A stretch of 64,000 nt of DNA, from positions 310,001 through 374,000 of the forward strand of contig JAGFBZ010000940.1 in assembly GCA_018398805.1 (NCBI GenBank), written 5' to 3'. Both the position numbers and the translations under genes were made by a program. This DNA comes from Hirundichthys speculiger. Its lineage: Eukaryota > Chordata > Actinopteri > Beloniformes > Exocoetidae. This document shows positions 22,286 to 35,100 of the stretch, piece after piece. The notes under the pieces were generated by a model. The model saw only the letters and a program-made list of their open reading frames with translations. It did no database searches and was not told the origin of the DNA. The first letter of the stretch is position 1; the number at the start of each line of letters is the position of its first letter.

Positions 22286-25200
22286 ATTGATTTATCCCAG
22301 GAAGGAAATTAGTTGCCGCAGTAACTGTCATTATTATTATAATCTCTTCAAAGATTCATTACAGGTAGTTACAACTTTTTGCAGAAGTTCTGCAGAAGCC
22401 TCTGAGTGAAGACACTGTTGCCGTATTGAATAAAGGATGATTGGGGTTGTCCATGAAATTTTTCATTTTTATTAAATATCTTTCTATGCACAATCAGCTC
22501 CAGAGGTTGCAGAGACATCCCCCAGAACACAACCAGCCTTCTTGGTTAATTTTTTCTTTTTTTTTTTTAAATTACTGGCTTGTGTTGTTGCTTCTACTCC
22601 AGCAGATGACTCCAGATGAGATTGAACTCTCCACAACAGACTTAAACAAGATCTGCAACATCTTGCTCCAAACAGTGAAGGACCTAAGCTTCCTCATCAG
22701 GTAAAATCACTCTGTCCTTTTATGTAGACAGCATCATTGTGGCATCTCCAGTTCAATCGGTTGTCCAGGTGAATACCGGGGTATTTATACTCTGAAATCA
22801 CCTGATTTCATTCCAAAATGATGGTCTCAGTCTGTCAATTATACTTTCTGTCAAATTATTCATGAGCTAGTAAAATTAGGATTTAGAAGTAACAGTGTTA
22901 CTGTTGATAAATAAGTTTCATTCTATTATATTTTTTACGGCCCACTTTAGCTGGTACATTTAATCACAAATATGTTCACACTGTACAATTTAATACAAAA
23001 CACTGTGCTATTTGTCAGAGGTCATAAGCAGGCTGAGTGTTGATCACTTTTACTAATTACACTGATATCAGTCTTTTTTCATCATCTATAAAGGTAATCC
23101 CTCCCCCAAAAATAAATCCTTTTTTTGGTAATTAATTAACATAGCCTGATGTAATTTGTTAGTAATTTCAATGTCTTATGCTGTTTATGTATTTATGCAT
23201 GTGAGTATAAATATATGTTTTTCTATTGGAGATTGAACAACTGAAATTTTCCAGGTTGATCTGAATTTTCTTATTTTCTGATGTTCTTGACCTGCCAGTA
23301 CTGATTTTAGCTGATTCAGATTTTTTTTCTGAGAACTACAATAAAATACAAACAGCAATATCATGAAGGAGGCAGATAGCACAGGCTGCAGGCTGTTTTA
23401 GCATCAGCCTTTGTTAGCTTCATAACACTGAGCATGCTCAACAGAGTCATACTGTTTATTGTTGGATTAAGCTTGTTGTTGTTGTTGTTGCTTCTCCAGA
23501 AGGGTTACCTTTACCTTCCATGATGTATAAATTACTCTCTGGGTATCCTGTACTGGCAGTGAAACATTTTAAAATCCAAGTCATACTTCCAGTGACTGCA
23601 TTATCATAGCACACTTTTAAAATAAATGTCTCGATTAACACCCGGTATAATATGCCTCATATTAAGTGCATGTGTGTGTCTGTGCATTAATGAAACTTCT
23701 CACATGTTCTCACAGAAGTACAAAAAAAAACACATTAAAATAATGAATGCAACTCCCCCCCCCCAAAAAAAAAAAAAAAAAAAAAAACAGCCATAAGAGG
23801 GTAGACGCAGACTGCACCAGTGCAAGATGGGACATCTGTGCCTGGGATAGTAGACAGCAGCGCACGTGTCGGCTCATGCTCTGGAGCCAATAACTCAGCG
23901 GCAGCGCACACACAATGGACTAAACGCTGCGCTGGAGCTTGTCATCGGCAAATCACAACAATAGCTCTTCCATTCAGACCAGCTAACCTCACCAACACAT
24001 GGGGCCCTTTGTCCCCATTTCAGCCTTCATGTAAAAGAAAAGCACTGTGGGCTGGACAATAGTGGCCGTCCATCGTTAATGACTGGCGTTAACTTGACAT
24101 TTTACATTCATGGTAACAGGGTACATATTTGCTATGTTGGCTGAGTTACCACAACAAATAAACTCAACTAAACTGGTCTTTGTGTGTCAGAAAAAAGATG
24201 AAAAAATGTCATTTTATCTAACAGGGACAGCATTGTGTGCATTTCATCTTACCTTTTATAGAAACCATGCAGAGGCTGAAGACAGAGGAACTGCCAATAA
24301 TCCAAACAAAAAGCTTTGAACTTCAGCATTTTGTCAGCCAGTTATAAAGGCTTTTATTAAAAATGCCCCCCTGCAAAGGGTCCATGTAAAAAACAGAACT
24401 TCAAAAATGAATTGGAAGAATGAAGAAAATCAAAGATTAGACTACTTGGCAGTGTCACTGACATCCCACATTGTGCAGTCCGATCTCAGCATCCGGCTGT
24501 GTTTATGTGGGTCACATGGAGGGGGCTGAACCCATGTCTCTCTGCTGCCTTTGTTGTGGCTGATTCGTCCCATACAAGTCCAGTCCAAAGGTCTTAATAA
24601 AAATGTCAGCCCCTGGTCGTCATGTTGAGATGTACCCCGACACAGCCCTCTCCCGTAAAACAAAAAAACCTCGTCCCACTACTTCTTTCAATGCTCACTT
24701 CTTCCGAGTCCCGCACCAGCAGAAGAGGTTCCCGTCTCCGTCGTCGCTTCTCCTCAGAGGTGAGTTACAGCTGCTCCCATTGTCTACGCAGCCACACTGA
24801 CGGGGTCTGAATCTGGTGCGCCTCGCTGCGCCAACAAAGCACACAAAGGCCTCCCTTGGTGGCCGTATCAATTAGGCTTTATCAGATGCTCCAGAGCCTC
24901 TGTCTGCCCGGCCCGCTCTGAGACGAGCTAATCAGAGGCAGCACATGGGGAGCAGAGGGGTGAAGCCGGGGCCCATGAGGGCCATCCTCACACTCATGCA
25001 TGTGCACGTTGAGCCTTGCCTGATTGCCAGTATACCCTTAAACATTACATTTAAAGAGGCCGACTGACCTTTCACATGACTTTGCAGACTGGTTTGAGTG
25101 GCTGAGGGTCTGGGTTAGGAGAAGCAACATGATCTTTAATCAGATGTAAGTCATATTGGGTGCTTTTTTCACTTTCACTTTCTGTTCAGCGTGAGCCTGA

Positions 25201-26208
25201 AAAGCATCTTCCTATCAACAGAAATTAATTTGTCAAAATAATGCCGCATACAGTGGAACAGACGGGTGCAGATGCATTAATGAATTAATGATGAACATGG
25301 TAACATAGATCATGAATTGTTGATGATAACATGTTTCTAAAAGTATAAATTCACAATATAAAATTAATCCTTGTGTTGTATGTGAAAAGGGAATTTCAAA
25401 ACAGATGGTTTTTTTTGTACTTAGTGAACACACCACGAGAAACCAACAATTAAATATGGATGATTTTTTTTTTTTTTTTTATGTATATACCAAAGAGAAC
25501 TTTCAATCAGGTGAAATGTGAGAATCAATTTTAGTTTTAGGAAAACTAAATAATCCCTCTCATGGTCTCGCTTTGATGAATACAGTGTTGATGTTGAATG
25601 GTTGCTGCTCTCTGTCGTGATGATTCAGCTGTCAGTAAGATCCTGGCAGAGATACTGAAACCAGCTTTCAGCTCCGGCTGCCTCAGTTCAGAGAGAAACA
25701 GAGCTGCAAAAAACGATTATTCAGCCTGGCACACGGCTTTGAAGTGAGAACAGATAGCATTCTGTAAAAGGCTGTGAGTCATGAAAATAACAGAAAAGTT
25801 TACAGATGTGAGCTGTGCACTGAGAGGATGATGCTGCACTATAAAGTGCAGATTTGCATCCATTTCAATGTATGGTGAAGGTCTAGAGTTTAGCATTCTG
25901 GTACAAAAGCCAAAATAATATAATATTAGGAAAACTCAGTTCCTAAATCCAGGCTGTGTAGATTGGAAACGATGTCAAACAAGTTATTTGGTACTATAAC
26001 AATATGTCAGATCCATAAAGGTGTGGGATTTACAGATACTTAATGGACAGATTGAGTTATGGGTGAGAACCACAGATGGAGAAGATGCCATTGCTCCAGC
26101 AGCATGTTACTTACTTATCTGCAAGCTTGTGCATAAGCCTGTATAAATATTTTCAAATAAACAGTATTCGTTGCTGAGATTCAACATTTATGCTGCTGTT
26201 GTATTTCT

Positions 26209-26239
<31 letters not shown>

Positions 26240-27146
26240 GATTAGACAGGTGGTAGCATCGCTTCATCTGCTGGAGGGGGTAGCTACCCGCTGTAATGAA
26301 CTAGCAGTCCAAAAAATAAAGATAAAAGAAATCCCAGAGCACATTTCCCACAGTGCTGCTCAGATGCATCTTCTGTTAGAGCCATCTTTCAAAGGCATTG
26401 TCCTGGTTCTCATGAATATTGTAATAATAATGTAATAGCTATCTGATAAAAACATATAGTCTTGATGTGGAAGTGTTGGGGGAGGTTGTATATTTTGGAA
26501 AACCTCTAAAGAAAGAACTGGAAAGGAGGTTTCTTGTGCAGATTGGTTAATATATAATGTGAGATTATTCATTATTTGAGCACTTGGGTGGACATGAAAC
26601 TCTATTGGTTTAATCATGTGTAGTCTACAACTCCATTACTGTCAAGCATCTGATTGATTTGGAGAACCAGAACTTATTTACAGATGTAAAAACTCTTGAG
26701 GTAAATTATCACTCCAAAGGTGCATTTTGACAGGACCATCATTAACTGCATTTGAATTCTGTTAGGCTTTCTGCTGAGGGCTGGAGATCCTTAAGATTGC
26801 AGTAAATGTAAGTGTCACTTCCTTTTCATTCATTCAGTGCCACAGGAGGACACTTTATGGTGTGGTACAAATGTTACCCCTGCCTTATTAAGAACCAGTG
26901 TAATCAGTGACAGTGTGAGAGTACAACCCCCCCAGGAGGAGGGAGAAAGCACATGATTTAGCAGACGATGCGGCCTAATGGAAGTCCATCTATCATGTAG
27001 CTCCTCAGAGCCTAAAGTCTACATGCAGGCTGAATGAGATGTCACCAATGCTTAACCACCTATTTATAGGAAGAAAACAACAGAATAAGTTTAGATTTCT
27101 TAAATATTCTTAGTTGATAGTTTCATCCTTCTACTGAACCTTCAAA
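22286..27146. other. Stretch with microsatellites only
   Basis: Contains (GTT)n near 23468-23490, C10/A23 at 23755-23787, and a T run near 25464-25480. A 28-nt T run is at 26212-26239. The segment 24600-24830 is richer in CpG and ends an open frame at a good donor (CAGAG|GTGAGT near 24759), but no acceptor or domain supports an exon. Confidence 0.4.
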
Positions 27147-27279
27147 AATTCAATTCAGTTCAGTTCAATTCAATGTATAGCTTAGCACACATTTTTTAGA
27201 AAATACTGTCTTGGTTGCATCTTTTTCCACTTTGTACATTTCCTTCAGTGTGTCTATGATTAAAAAACTGAACTGTGTA

Positions 27280-27490
27280 TTATGGTCAATGGACTGCACT
27301 TACTCAACACCATCATGGTGGCCTCAGAGCACTTTACATTTGCTTCTCACTCACCCCCACACCAGTGGGCAGCTACTGTCCTCCCCCAGGCCTACCGGGG
27401 GAAAACAAGAGATCAGTGTCTTGCCTAAGGACACTTCAGCAGTCAGAGGTGGGCTTGAACTGCCAACATCACGGTGATTAGATGACCCAC
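27280..27490. mobile_element. LINE/SINE-type 3' repeat fragment
   Basis: AATGGACTGCACTTACTCAA is followed by GCACTTTACATTTGC, TCACTCACCCCCACACC, GTGTCTTGCCTAAGGACACT and CGGTGATTAGATGACCCACC. This is the recognisable order of a very common fish repeat tail (GCGCTTTACA, then TGTCTTGCCCAAGGACACTT). It is a fragment with no coding content. Confidence 0.65.
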
Positions 27491-30374
27491 CCTACAAATG
27501 GAGCTGCAGCCACTCAGAGATTCTTAGTATAAACTCTTCATAGAGTGATAAAAATCTGCAATCTGCAAAACTAAAGATAAAAATTCAAGATGTTTTATCA
27601 TCTGTATTTCAACATGCCATGTTGATTCCACAAATGGACATTTTCTGAAATCCCTTAGCAGGTCTTCCTGGACCCAGCTATGGGCTGGAGTGAAATGAGC
27701 TGGGGGAAAGCATTATGGTAATAACTGCGGAATCCATTTGGCACCTGGGGAAGGATGATCCCTTCACTCCAGCTGAGCGTTGCTTTAATTCACGGGCTTT
27801 TTAACGGGCTTGACTCTGAGAATCAAACACACTCGCTGGCACAACATGCAATGACTCCAACAGGTTAATGACTAAAAATGTGGGTAATGCAGGGTTTAAA
27901 ATCAACCTTTTGCTGAAGGGACATTTCAACATTTGCGCATCTTGTTCATTTTCTCAGGTCAGATAATAATTATAATTTTTAAGTTTAGTTAACTTATGTA
28001 ACTAATGACAGACTAACGTAAATAAAGTATTTCATAGGAGTATTAAGTGAGGCGAAAATTAAAATTTTCCCACTGTGTGTCTGCAATCTGTTTTTTTAGC
28101 AAGTCTTTGTGGACCAGGCTCCATGGTCCAGGTTTAATCCTCACTAACGGACACTAAGGGTTGTCCTACGGCCAATTCAATACCAGCAGATTTGGAGATT
28201 TGTTAAGGGAGGGGGAGTTACATGTAAAGTTGTTCCCCCAGCTGAAACTGACAACCTTCACACAATCACATGAAATTAAGGAAGAAACAAAGCGATAAAG
28301 AGTCAGAAAGTATTTTCTTTAAACTCCTTCTGGCCAGAAACATTTATTAGGATGCTGCTAATGAGAGTTTTGAGAGTGTGACAGTATTCGACAGACACTT
28401 AGTTTATGATGTATGATGTCTGATCTGGAAACTTAAGCAATGCTTGAGAAAAAAAAGACAGAGCCTTGCATGCTGTTACTGTCAAATGTGGTTCCTTCCA
28501 ATTAGATGTGGGACCGATTATAAGAACAATTGTGATAAATGGTGTTTTCTCTAGAAAACCAGCTGAGGCAATAAATCTCTGATAGCACCACGTACTCATT
28601 CATTTACCAGAACAGATTCCATTATCTTGTTTATTTTCATTTAGCAGTTTACCACATGACTTATATTTTCTCATGAGATTCAAGTCTAAGACAAGCAGAT
28701 ACAAATGTTGTGGTGAATTAAAAAGGCCATCAGAATTGTGAACAATATGTTCAAAACAAGATTTTGATCACTGTGAAGTGAAGATTTTTAAAGACGTGGC
28801 TGAGAGAGCATGAAAGTAAGGGGGGCACATTAGATCCATATTTTGAGGGGGAGCCCACAATCCTGCCCTGCCTGCCCTGGAGTTCATCACTTTCCAGCAT
28901 CATAAAGAGTCTCCAGTCAGATAGAATATTTGCTCCCTACTCCCCCAGTATGGCTGGATGCTGTCTAAATTCCTAACCAAGAATCTTTTACTCTAGATTA
29001 ACAACACTATCAGTTTTCAGAGTGATAAAGCGAGTGCTGGTATTAAATTCACCTTATGAGCAAATGAACCCAAAAGTGTCCTGAAAATAGGGGAAGTACA
29101 GCAAAAATAGCATCCACTGGTGCCAGCACCACTTGAAACTGGACATTACAATGGCATTTGGGGTATTTGCATAACATGTAAACCTCTGGTTTTGAAGCAA
29201 CTGTGCGAACTCTCACTGATTTAGAAGGTGCCAGTTTAGTGTGAGAGTAAGGACACAAACAGGAAGAATACTGATGTACTGAATGTCACAAGAAAATTCC
29301 AAGATATGTTCTTCCATCAATTTGGCGAGGAACAGATCAAGACCAATTGCAAGATGAGTGGTGACCATGTCTACTTCTACTGGAATAACTGGAGGAAGAC
29401 AAGTCCCAGATGAACGTGAGTTCTGCCTTCTTACACGCCATATTCCCTGGTATCTGGGTTGCCTCTATTCTACTTTAAATGATCTAATTTTTAACAAACA
29501 TTCCACACAAATACACAGTGCACCTTAATATTCCCAAATGATAACAGTAGCCATTGTGTTATTGCTAGAGTCAGAAACAGAAAGATTCCTTAGATGAAGC
29601 CTCCGTGTTTTTGTCAAGCGAGACCATGAAGCACTTCTTTGATCAGGGGTCTGTTCATGATTAATTTCCATTTTGATTGGGAGAAGATTTCTCCTAATGC
29701 TGTTGTAAACTGTTTGGAAACTCTTTTATAATAGTTTTATTACCATTGTTGATTAGCAAGCTCCCATCAAAAAATTCAGAGCCAAAAGAAACAATTCTTG
29801 TTTTACACCAGAACTGTTTAAATGACTTTGTGATTGCAATGTGCCATTGACAACAGCCAGGAAATCAAGACACAAGTCTGACTAGCTGGTTTTCAGGCAG
29901 CTGTGCAATCAATACACAGTTGCAATCACAAGGTTCAAATCTGATTATTTAACTTTCAGAAACAAAAAAAAAAATCTAAAGAATCCTTTAGAATTATGGA
30001 AAATCCTTTATTCATTATCAGGCCCCTACAATAGTATAGAATTCAAACTGCACATTTAACACAAAATATATCTGATAATGCTAAATTGTTTTAATAAAAA
30101 TGTTATCACTTCCAGTTCCCTGTATTATTGTTTACAGGATATTGACAAAACTCAGTCATTGCTTTCTTTATAGATCCTTCTGTGACAAATTATTATTTCA
30201 GCTTTAACCCAGTCTAAGAAGTTCATAAAGCCTGAGAGTTCAGACACTAAAACAATCTGCTGACAGCTGCAGACAGTATGGAGCCTTACTCTTTAATTAT
30301 GTTGGCTATTTTATTGCATCACCTTCAGCATATAGTTCAACCTGTAGTTGAAAACCAATTGGCATATATTCTCC
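27491..30374. other. Stretch without recognisable genes
   Basis: No protein domain, splice-bounded exon or repeat family was identified by eye. Confidence 0.4.
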
Positions 30375-31460
30375 CCTAATTCAAGAGAGATGATTCTGTA
30401 GGCTTGAATAACTACAGGCCCATATCAAGTTCTCTGTTCTAGCAAACATTTTTTTAATCACCTTTAAGTGAACAATTGAAAGATTATGCTTTGGCTAACA
30501 ATATTTTATCAGAATTTTAATCTGGCTTTAGAAAAGGACAGAGTACAGTTATAACAACCTTAAAAGTGATAAAATATGTATTTGAATTTTCGGATGGTAT
30601 GCAACATTATGCAGCCCTTTTTATTGATCTGTCTAAGACTGGTGACAACAAACCTAAAACAAAGACTGAGTAGTGATGAACTATCCAAACATGCTGTTGG
30701 ATGGTTTGAGAATTATCTGTTGGGCAGATCTCAGTGTGTTCAGGTAGAAGGTGTTACTTTTCTAGCGACGTCAGTTTAACTACAGGTGTTCCTCAGGGAT
30801 CAGTCCTAGGACCACTGTTCATTTTCTCCATTTATACATTAACAATCTTGACCGACAAGTATCTTATTTTTCTATTTCATTTCTATGCCGATGACAGTGC
30901 ACTGTCATCACTACACTACACAGGCCCTATATCAGCTACAGCAAGCTTTAAATGATGTTAAAAAAAACCTTGTGTGAATTGAAATTAGTCTTGAAACCAA
31001 CAAAACAAAATGAAAGTCCCTGAATCTTCCATCTGTCCCAAATGTCCAGGGTTCTAAGATTGAGCTAGTTTCTCAATACAGATTTTTGAGTATTTTGATT
31101 GATGATGGTCTCTCCTTTGAGAGACATGTTCAAAATTAATTAAAAGGGTTTACTTAAAATTGTTTTTTTTTTCCTTTAGAATCAAGTCTTGCCTTCTATC
31201 AATGCCAAAAAGAGATATGTCTCTGCTACCTTTATGACTTTGGTGGATTATGGTGATGTAATTTATATGCATGCATTCCTCATGATGTCTACATAGACTG
31301 GAAACCATCCTTCATGGATCACTGAGGTTCATCACAAATCTTAGAACTTTTACTCACTATTATACTTTTTGTGCTTTAGTCAGATGATCCACTTTGTCCT
31401 CCCACCAACGTAGACACTGCCATATATTAATTTACAAAACTATTCTCAGTGTTCCCACAT
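30375..31460 (+). mobile_element. Decayed LINE, same type as the right-edge element
   Basis: Recognisable pieces in order are LNNYRPISS (about 30405), FIDLSK motif A (30617-30637), WFENYLLGRSQCVQVEGV (30700-30750), TGVPQGSVLGPL motif B (30781-30815), and FYADDSALSS motif C (30881-30910). These are followed by FLILIDDGLSF, MTLVDYGDVIYMHA (about 31233-31275), LRFITNLRTFTHYY and RHCHILIYKTI (about 31400-31445). They match the element at 62420-64000 in order and wording, including the YGD..YMHA block. Many stops and shifts show it is old. Endonuclease sequence is absent. Confidence 0.8.
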
Positions 31461-31683
31461 TCTAACTACAGACATTTTTTAAAAAAAGCTCTAAAGTAAC
31501 TTTATTCAATCCTAAGACTTTATACCTTTGAGTGAACCAAAAGGCTGAACTGACATGGTGGTTATATAAACATTCTATGTATGTATGTATTATTATGTGC
31601 ATTTTATAATGATTGATGCTCTTAGTTGCTGCCACTCTTAGACAGGGAACATTTGAAAAAGAGATTTTAAATTTCTTTCTTAG

Positions 31684-31735
31684 AATAGAATAGTCCTTTA
31701 TTGTCATTGTAACAAGTACAACAAAATTTAAAATT
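31684..31735 (-). mobile_element. L2-type LINE 3' tail
   Basis: TAGAATAGAATAGTCCTTTA is followed by TTGTCATTGTAACAAGTACA. This is the reverse complement of the AATGACAATAAAGGA tail of fish L2-like LINEs. The same kind of tail closes the element at 40335-42163. No coding part follows. Confidence 0.7.
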
Positions 31736-32059
31736 CCTGGTTAAATTTTAACCAGGAAACTTCCTGGTTAAAAAGAATGTAAACAAATGAATAAAACAAT
31801 AAAAGCTGGCCCTTGGTCACCCTGCGTGGCCCTAATAACCCCCATGAGCCTGTTGTCACCCAAGGGACCACAAAGCATGTAATTGAACCTATTGTGAGGC
31901 TAAAAGGAGCCAGCTGAGGTCTAAGAAGATGTGATGAGTGGAAAGAGGAGACGATTACCTTCTCAGAAGACATTGATTGATGACTATCTAGCTCAGCTTC
32001 AGAACCAGTTCAGGTCTGCCCATCTGATTGGGATCTTCCTGAAGACTTGTCTAACTAAA

Positions 32060-32720
32060 AACAAAGCTCTGTGTGGTTGCGTGCCTAAATGATCCCAGGA
32101 GCTATGCTGTCTGAGGCATTTGCCACTGGTAGGTTCACCCAAGACAAATTGGTCCCGGGGGACAGGCCAGAGTAAGTGCAATTAAATCTTGTGCTCGATG
32201 TCCCTTGCCTGGACAAGGGTCACCGGGGCCCCACCCTGGAGCCTGGGGAGGGGCTCATCGGGGAGCACCTGGCAACCACCCCTTTACCCATGGGGTCGGA
32301 CTGGGCTCAGCCCGAATGAGCGACATGGGTTGGCCTGCTTGAGGGCTCACCACCTGCAGGAAGGTCCATGAGCTTTGTTGTGCTTGTCCCCTGACTAAAC
32401 TGGCTGCTGGGACATGGAAGGTTACCTTTCTGGTGGGGAAGGAGCCTGAAGCTTGTGAAGTACTGTCTCGATGTAGTTGGGCCCTGGAACCAATATCCTC
32501 AAGAGAGGCTAGACCTTATTCCACTCTGCCGTTGCCCAGGGTGAGAGGCGATGGGCTGGTGTGGGCTTACTTATTGCCCCCCAGCTAGGAGCCTGTACGT
32601 TGGGGTTTTCCTCAGTAGATGAGAGAGTAGCTTCCCTGCGCCTTCAGGTCTGACTGCCATATGTGCTTATGCAATGAATGACAGTTCAGAGTACCCAACC
32701 TTCTTGGATACCTGGAGGCG
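32060..32720 (+). mobile_element. RTE-type (Rex3-like) LINE 5' portion
   Basis: The order of blocks is CCAGGAGCTATGCTGTCTG, GGTTCACCCAAGACAAAT, CAAGGGTCACCGGGGCCCC, GGCTCACCACCTGCAGGAAG and GGGACATGGAAGGTTACC. These are followed by TGGCCCTGGAACCAATATCC-type sequence, TTGCCCAGGGTGAGAGGCG, TTATTGCCCCCCAGCTAGG and CAGAGTACCCAACCTTCTTGG. It is the endonuclease-coding part of a common fish RTE LINE. The translation carries the WNQ(Y/S)PQERL and endonuclease-core remnants with frameshifts. The element stops near 32720 and is fused to unrelated LINE sequence. The family name Rex3 is likely, not certain. Confidence 0.72.
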
Positions 32721-32734
32721 TGGGAAAAACGGCC

Positions 32735-33650
32735 TCTCTGATCTTGATTGTGGATTTCAGCTCCCCACTCAACACCATCGTCCCCCACACCCTCTGCTCC
32801 AAACTGTCCCCCTGCCCTCTGTGACTCGATTTGCAGTTTCTTAACTGACAGAAGTCAGCAGGTGAGGTTGGGACAGTTCACCTTGGACAGTCGGACCATC
32901 AGCACCGGTGTGCCCCCAGGGATGTGTCCTTTCTCCACTGCTCTTCTCCCTGTACAGAAATGACTGCACCTCCCCGGACTCCTCTGTGAAGCTCCTGAAG
33001 TTTGCAGATGACACCACTGTTATCGGTCTCATTCAGAATGGTGACAAGTCTGCATATCATTGGGAGGTGGTTCACCTGGTACTCTGGTACAGTCAGAACA
33101 GCCTGGAGCAGAACTCGTTCAAGACTGTGGAGACGATAGTGAACTTTAGAAAACATCCCCCCGCCATGCCCCCCCTCACAGTCCTAGGCAGCCCTGTGGA
33201 GAAATTCAGATTTCTGGGCACAAACATCTCTCAGGATCTGAAGTGGGGGCAGAATATCAGCACCATCCTCAAAAGGGCCCAGCAGCAGACATACTTCCTG
33301 CAACTCTTGAGGACCATGGTCTAGCCCAGGAACTGCTATTGCAGTTCTACACTGCAGTCATCGAGTCCAACCTGTCCTCCTCCATCATTGTGTGGTTCGG
33401 AACCACCACCTGGCAGGACAAAACCAGACTGCAAGGCACTGCGAGGACCACTGAGCACTGCATCATCGGTGATCACCTGCCCTCTATCCAAGACTTGTAC
33501 TCCTCTAGGACTCGAAAGAGGGCAGGGAACATCATAAAGACCCCTCTCACCCCACACAAAATCTTTTTGAACTGCTTCCGTCCAGGAGGTGCCTTAGCGC
33601 CTCCAGACCAGAACTCTCAGGGACCGGGACAGTTTCTTCTCCACTTGAGT
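32735..33650 (+). mobile_element. L2-like LINE reverse-transcriptase relic
   Basis: It begins with LIVDFSSPLNTIVPHTLCSK (motif A, usual form DFSSAFNTI), then SFLTDRSQQVRLGQFTLDSR. TISTG and [20 protein letters not shown] form motif B with a frameshift near 32911. LLKFADDTTVIGLIQN is motif C (32995-33040), and VEKFRFLGTNISQDLKW and QQQTYFLQLLR (to about 33315) follow. After a second frameshift come FYTAVIESNLSSSIIVWFG, then RTTEHCIIGDHLPSIQDLYS and KRAGNIIKTP. The 3' untranslated tail is not recognised. It is a dead copy joined upstream to the RTE piece. Confidence 0.85.
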
Positions 33651-34289
33651 CTCTGTAGTCAACCAATAATTGTTAACTGGCTGATTGATTTTTATTGATT
33701 TATTTTCTGCACATGTTTTAAAAACTAAAATCAATCAAAAAAAAAAAAAAATTTCTCTAAAGGAGCTGACTAACTTTATCTCAACCATGTAATCAAGAAA
33801 CAAAACAGATTTCATGTAGGCTGTGGGCTCCTGACTCTGCAGCGTAATGTTTACATTGTTGCATACTTCCAGTTTCCAGAGGGTTTAATTGCAGATCAAG
33901 CTAAAACCTATCTTTCTTGCAGTTTAGCTCTGGGTTAAACTCGAAATACTGTGGTAGAGGTAGCACTAGTACTAGTACTAGTGATTAGCCACATGCTAAC
34001 TGACCCTTACATGTTTATACAAAAACCCCAGAGGTGTACATGACTGTATCTAAAACCCCTGAATTCCCTTCTTAGTATTAACAGAGTTTTGGCTAAGTTT
34101 GAAATGAAAGCAAAAATGAAATATTAAAAGAGAAAATAAACTAATATTTACATTAAAACTGTAATGATTTTTCATGCAGGTTCTTCATGAAAGTTTCATA
34201 AATGCCCAGAAGCCAAAGCATGTGGGTGGGTTAGTGATTCTCAGAGTGAGTGTGCATGATTGATTTTCTTGTTTGTCTCTTTTGGCACA
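33651..34289. other. Stretch without recognisable genes
   Basis: Holds an A run near 33738-33751 and three CTAGTA hexamers at about 33965-33982, nothing else recognisable. Confidence 0.4.
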
Positions 34290-34400
34290 GTGATGGACTG
34301 TCAACCGGTCCAGGTTGTACTGCAGTTCTCACTGAAATGATGGCTTCGGATAGGATCTGCCCACCCTCCAACCCCCGATTTAAATCCTTAGAAAAGGATC
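34290..34400 (+). mobile_element. RTE-type LINE tail fragment (diverged)
   Basis: GTGATGGACTGTCAACCGGT is followed by CCAGGTTGTACTGCAGTTCTC and GGATAGGATCTGCCCACCC. This resembles the fish tail repeat GATGGGCTGGCGACCTGTCC...GGGATAGGCTCCAGCCC. It is diverged. Confidence 0.45.
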
Positions 34401-34449
34401 ATAACTGTGTTTATAAACATGACAATAGCTTCCATCTCTTCTTTTTCCA

Positions 34450-34452
<3 letters not shown>

Positions 34453-34533
<81 letters not shown>

Positions 34534-34540
34534 CATATAC

Positions 34541-34595
<55 letters not shown>

Positions 34596-34635
34596 ATATA
34601 TATATATCTATATATATCTATATATATATCATATA
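34453..34635. repeat. (AT)n with (ACAT)n interruption
   Basis: About 180 bp of alternating AT with several ACAT units in the middle. It gives long Tyr/Ile-only frames on both strands, which are not genes. It could extrude as a cruciform. Confidence 0.95.
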
Positions 34636-34754
34636 GCTGGAAAACCAAGGAGATCTCTGTCTCTGGTGTCAAGCTGTAAAAAATTTATTTCTGATATGTC
34701 TGAAACTATTGGCGGTCGAGGAGGACAGGAACATTCATTCTTCGAGGGAAAAAT

Positions 34755-34815
34755 TTATATATATATATATAGATATATAAAAATATTATTTTAAAAAAAA
34801 TAAATGAAACATCAT

Positions 34816-34868
<53 letters not shown>
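34755..34868. repeat. (AT)n microsatellites, two runs
   Basis: AT dinucleotide runs at about 34757-34776 and 34819-34868, separated by A-rich sequence. Confidence 0.92.
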
Positions 34869-34870
<2 letters not shown>

Positions 34871-35019
34871 ATAAAACTAGATAAAATTAAAAAAAACTAT
34901 AATTTAAATGTAATAAATCAACACAGTAAACAATCTGAGTGTGATGCTGTAATCAAATTGCTTGGCTTTCTTGGTTTTCTCAAATCTAAAGATTAATCCC
35001 TGATTAAATAAAGCTTACT

Positions 35020-35100
35020 GGCAACCGTCCCTGGGATAGGACTCTCTCAGCAGTGACTCTGTATCGGACTAAACAGGGTATGGATAATGGATTGATGGAG
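35020..35100 (+). mobile_element. RTE-type LINE 3' tail fragment
   Basis: GGCAACCGTCCCTGGGATAG leads into GGGTATGGATAATGGATTGA. It is the sense-strand version of the (GATG)n-tailed repeat end also seen at 1877 and 37577. Confidence 0.55.

Noticed and set aside
24603..24765. Possible exon ending at CAGAG|GTGAGT near 24759
   Set aside because: The donor is good and the region CpG-richer, but no acceptor, no domain and two competing frames leave it unsupported.
32189..32371. Short frames in GC-rich sequence
   Set aside because: The DNA is the RTE LINE endonuclease region, and these are shadow frames.
34250..34679. Tyr/Ile-rich frames of 90-128 codons on both strands
   Set aside because: They are translations of the (AT)n/(ACAT)n microsatellite.
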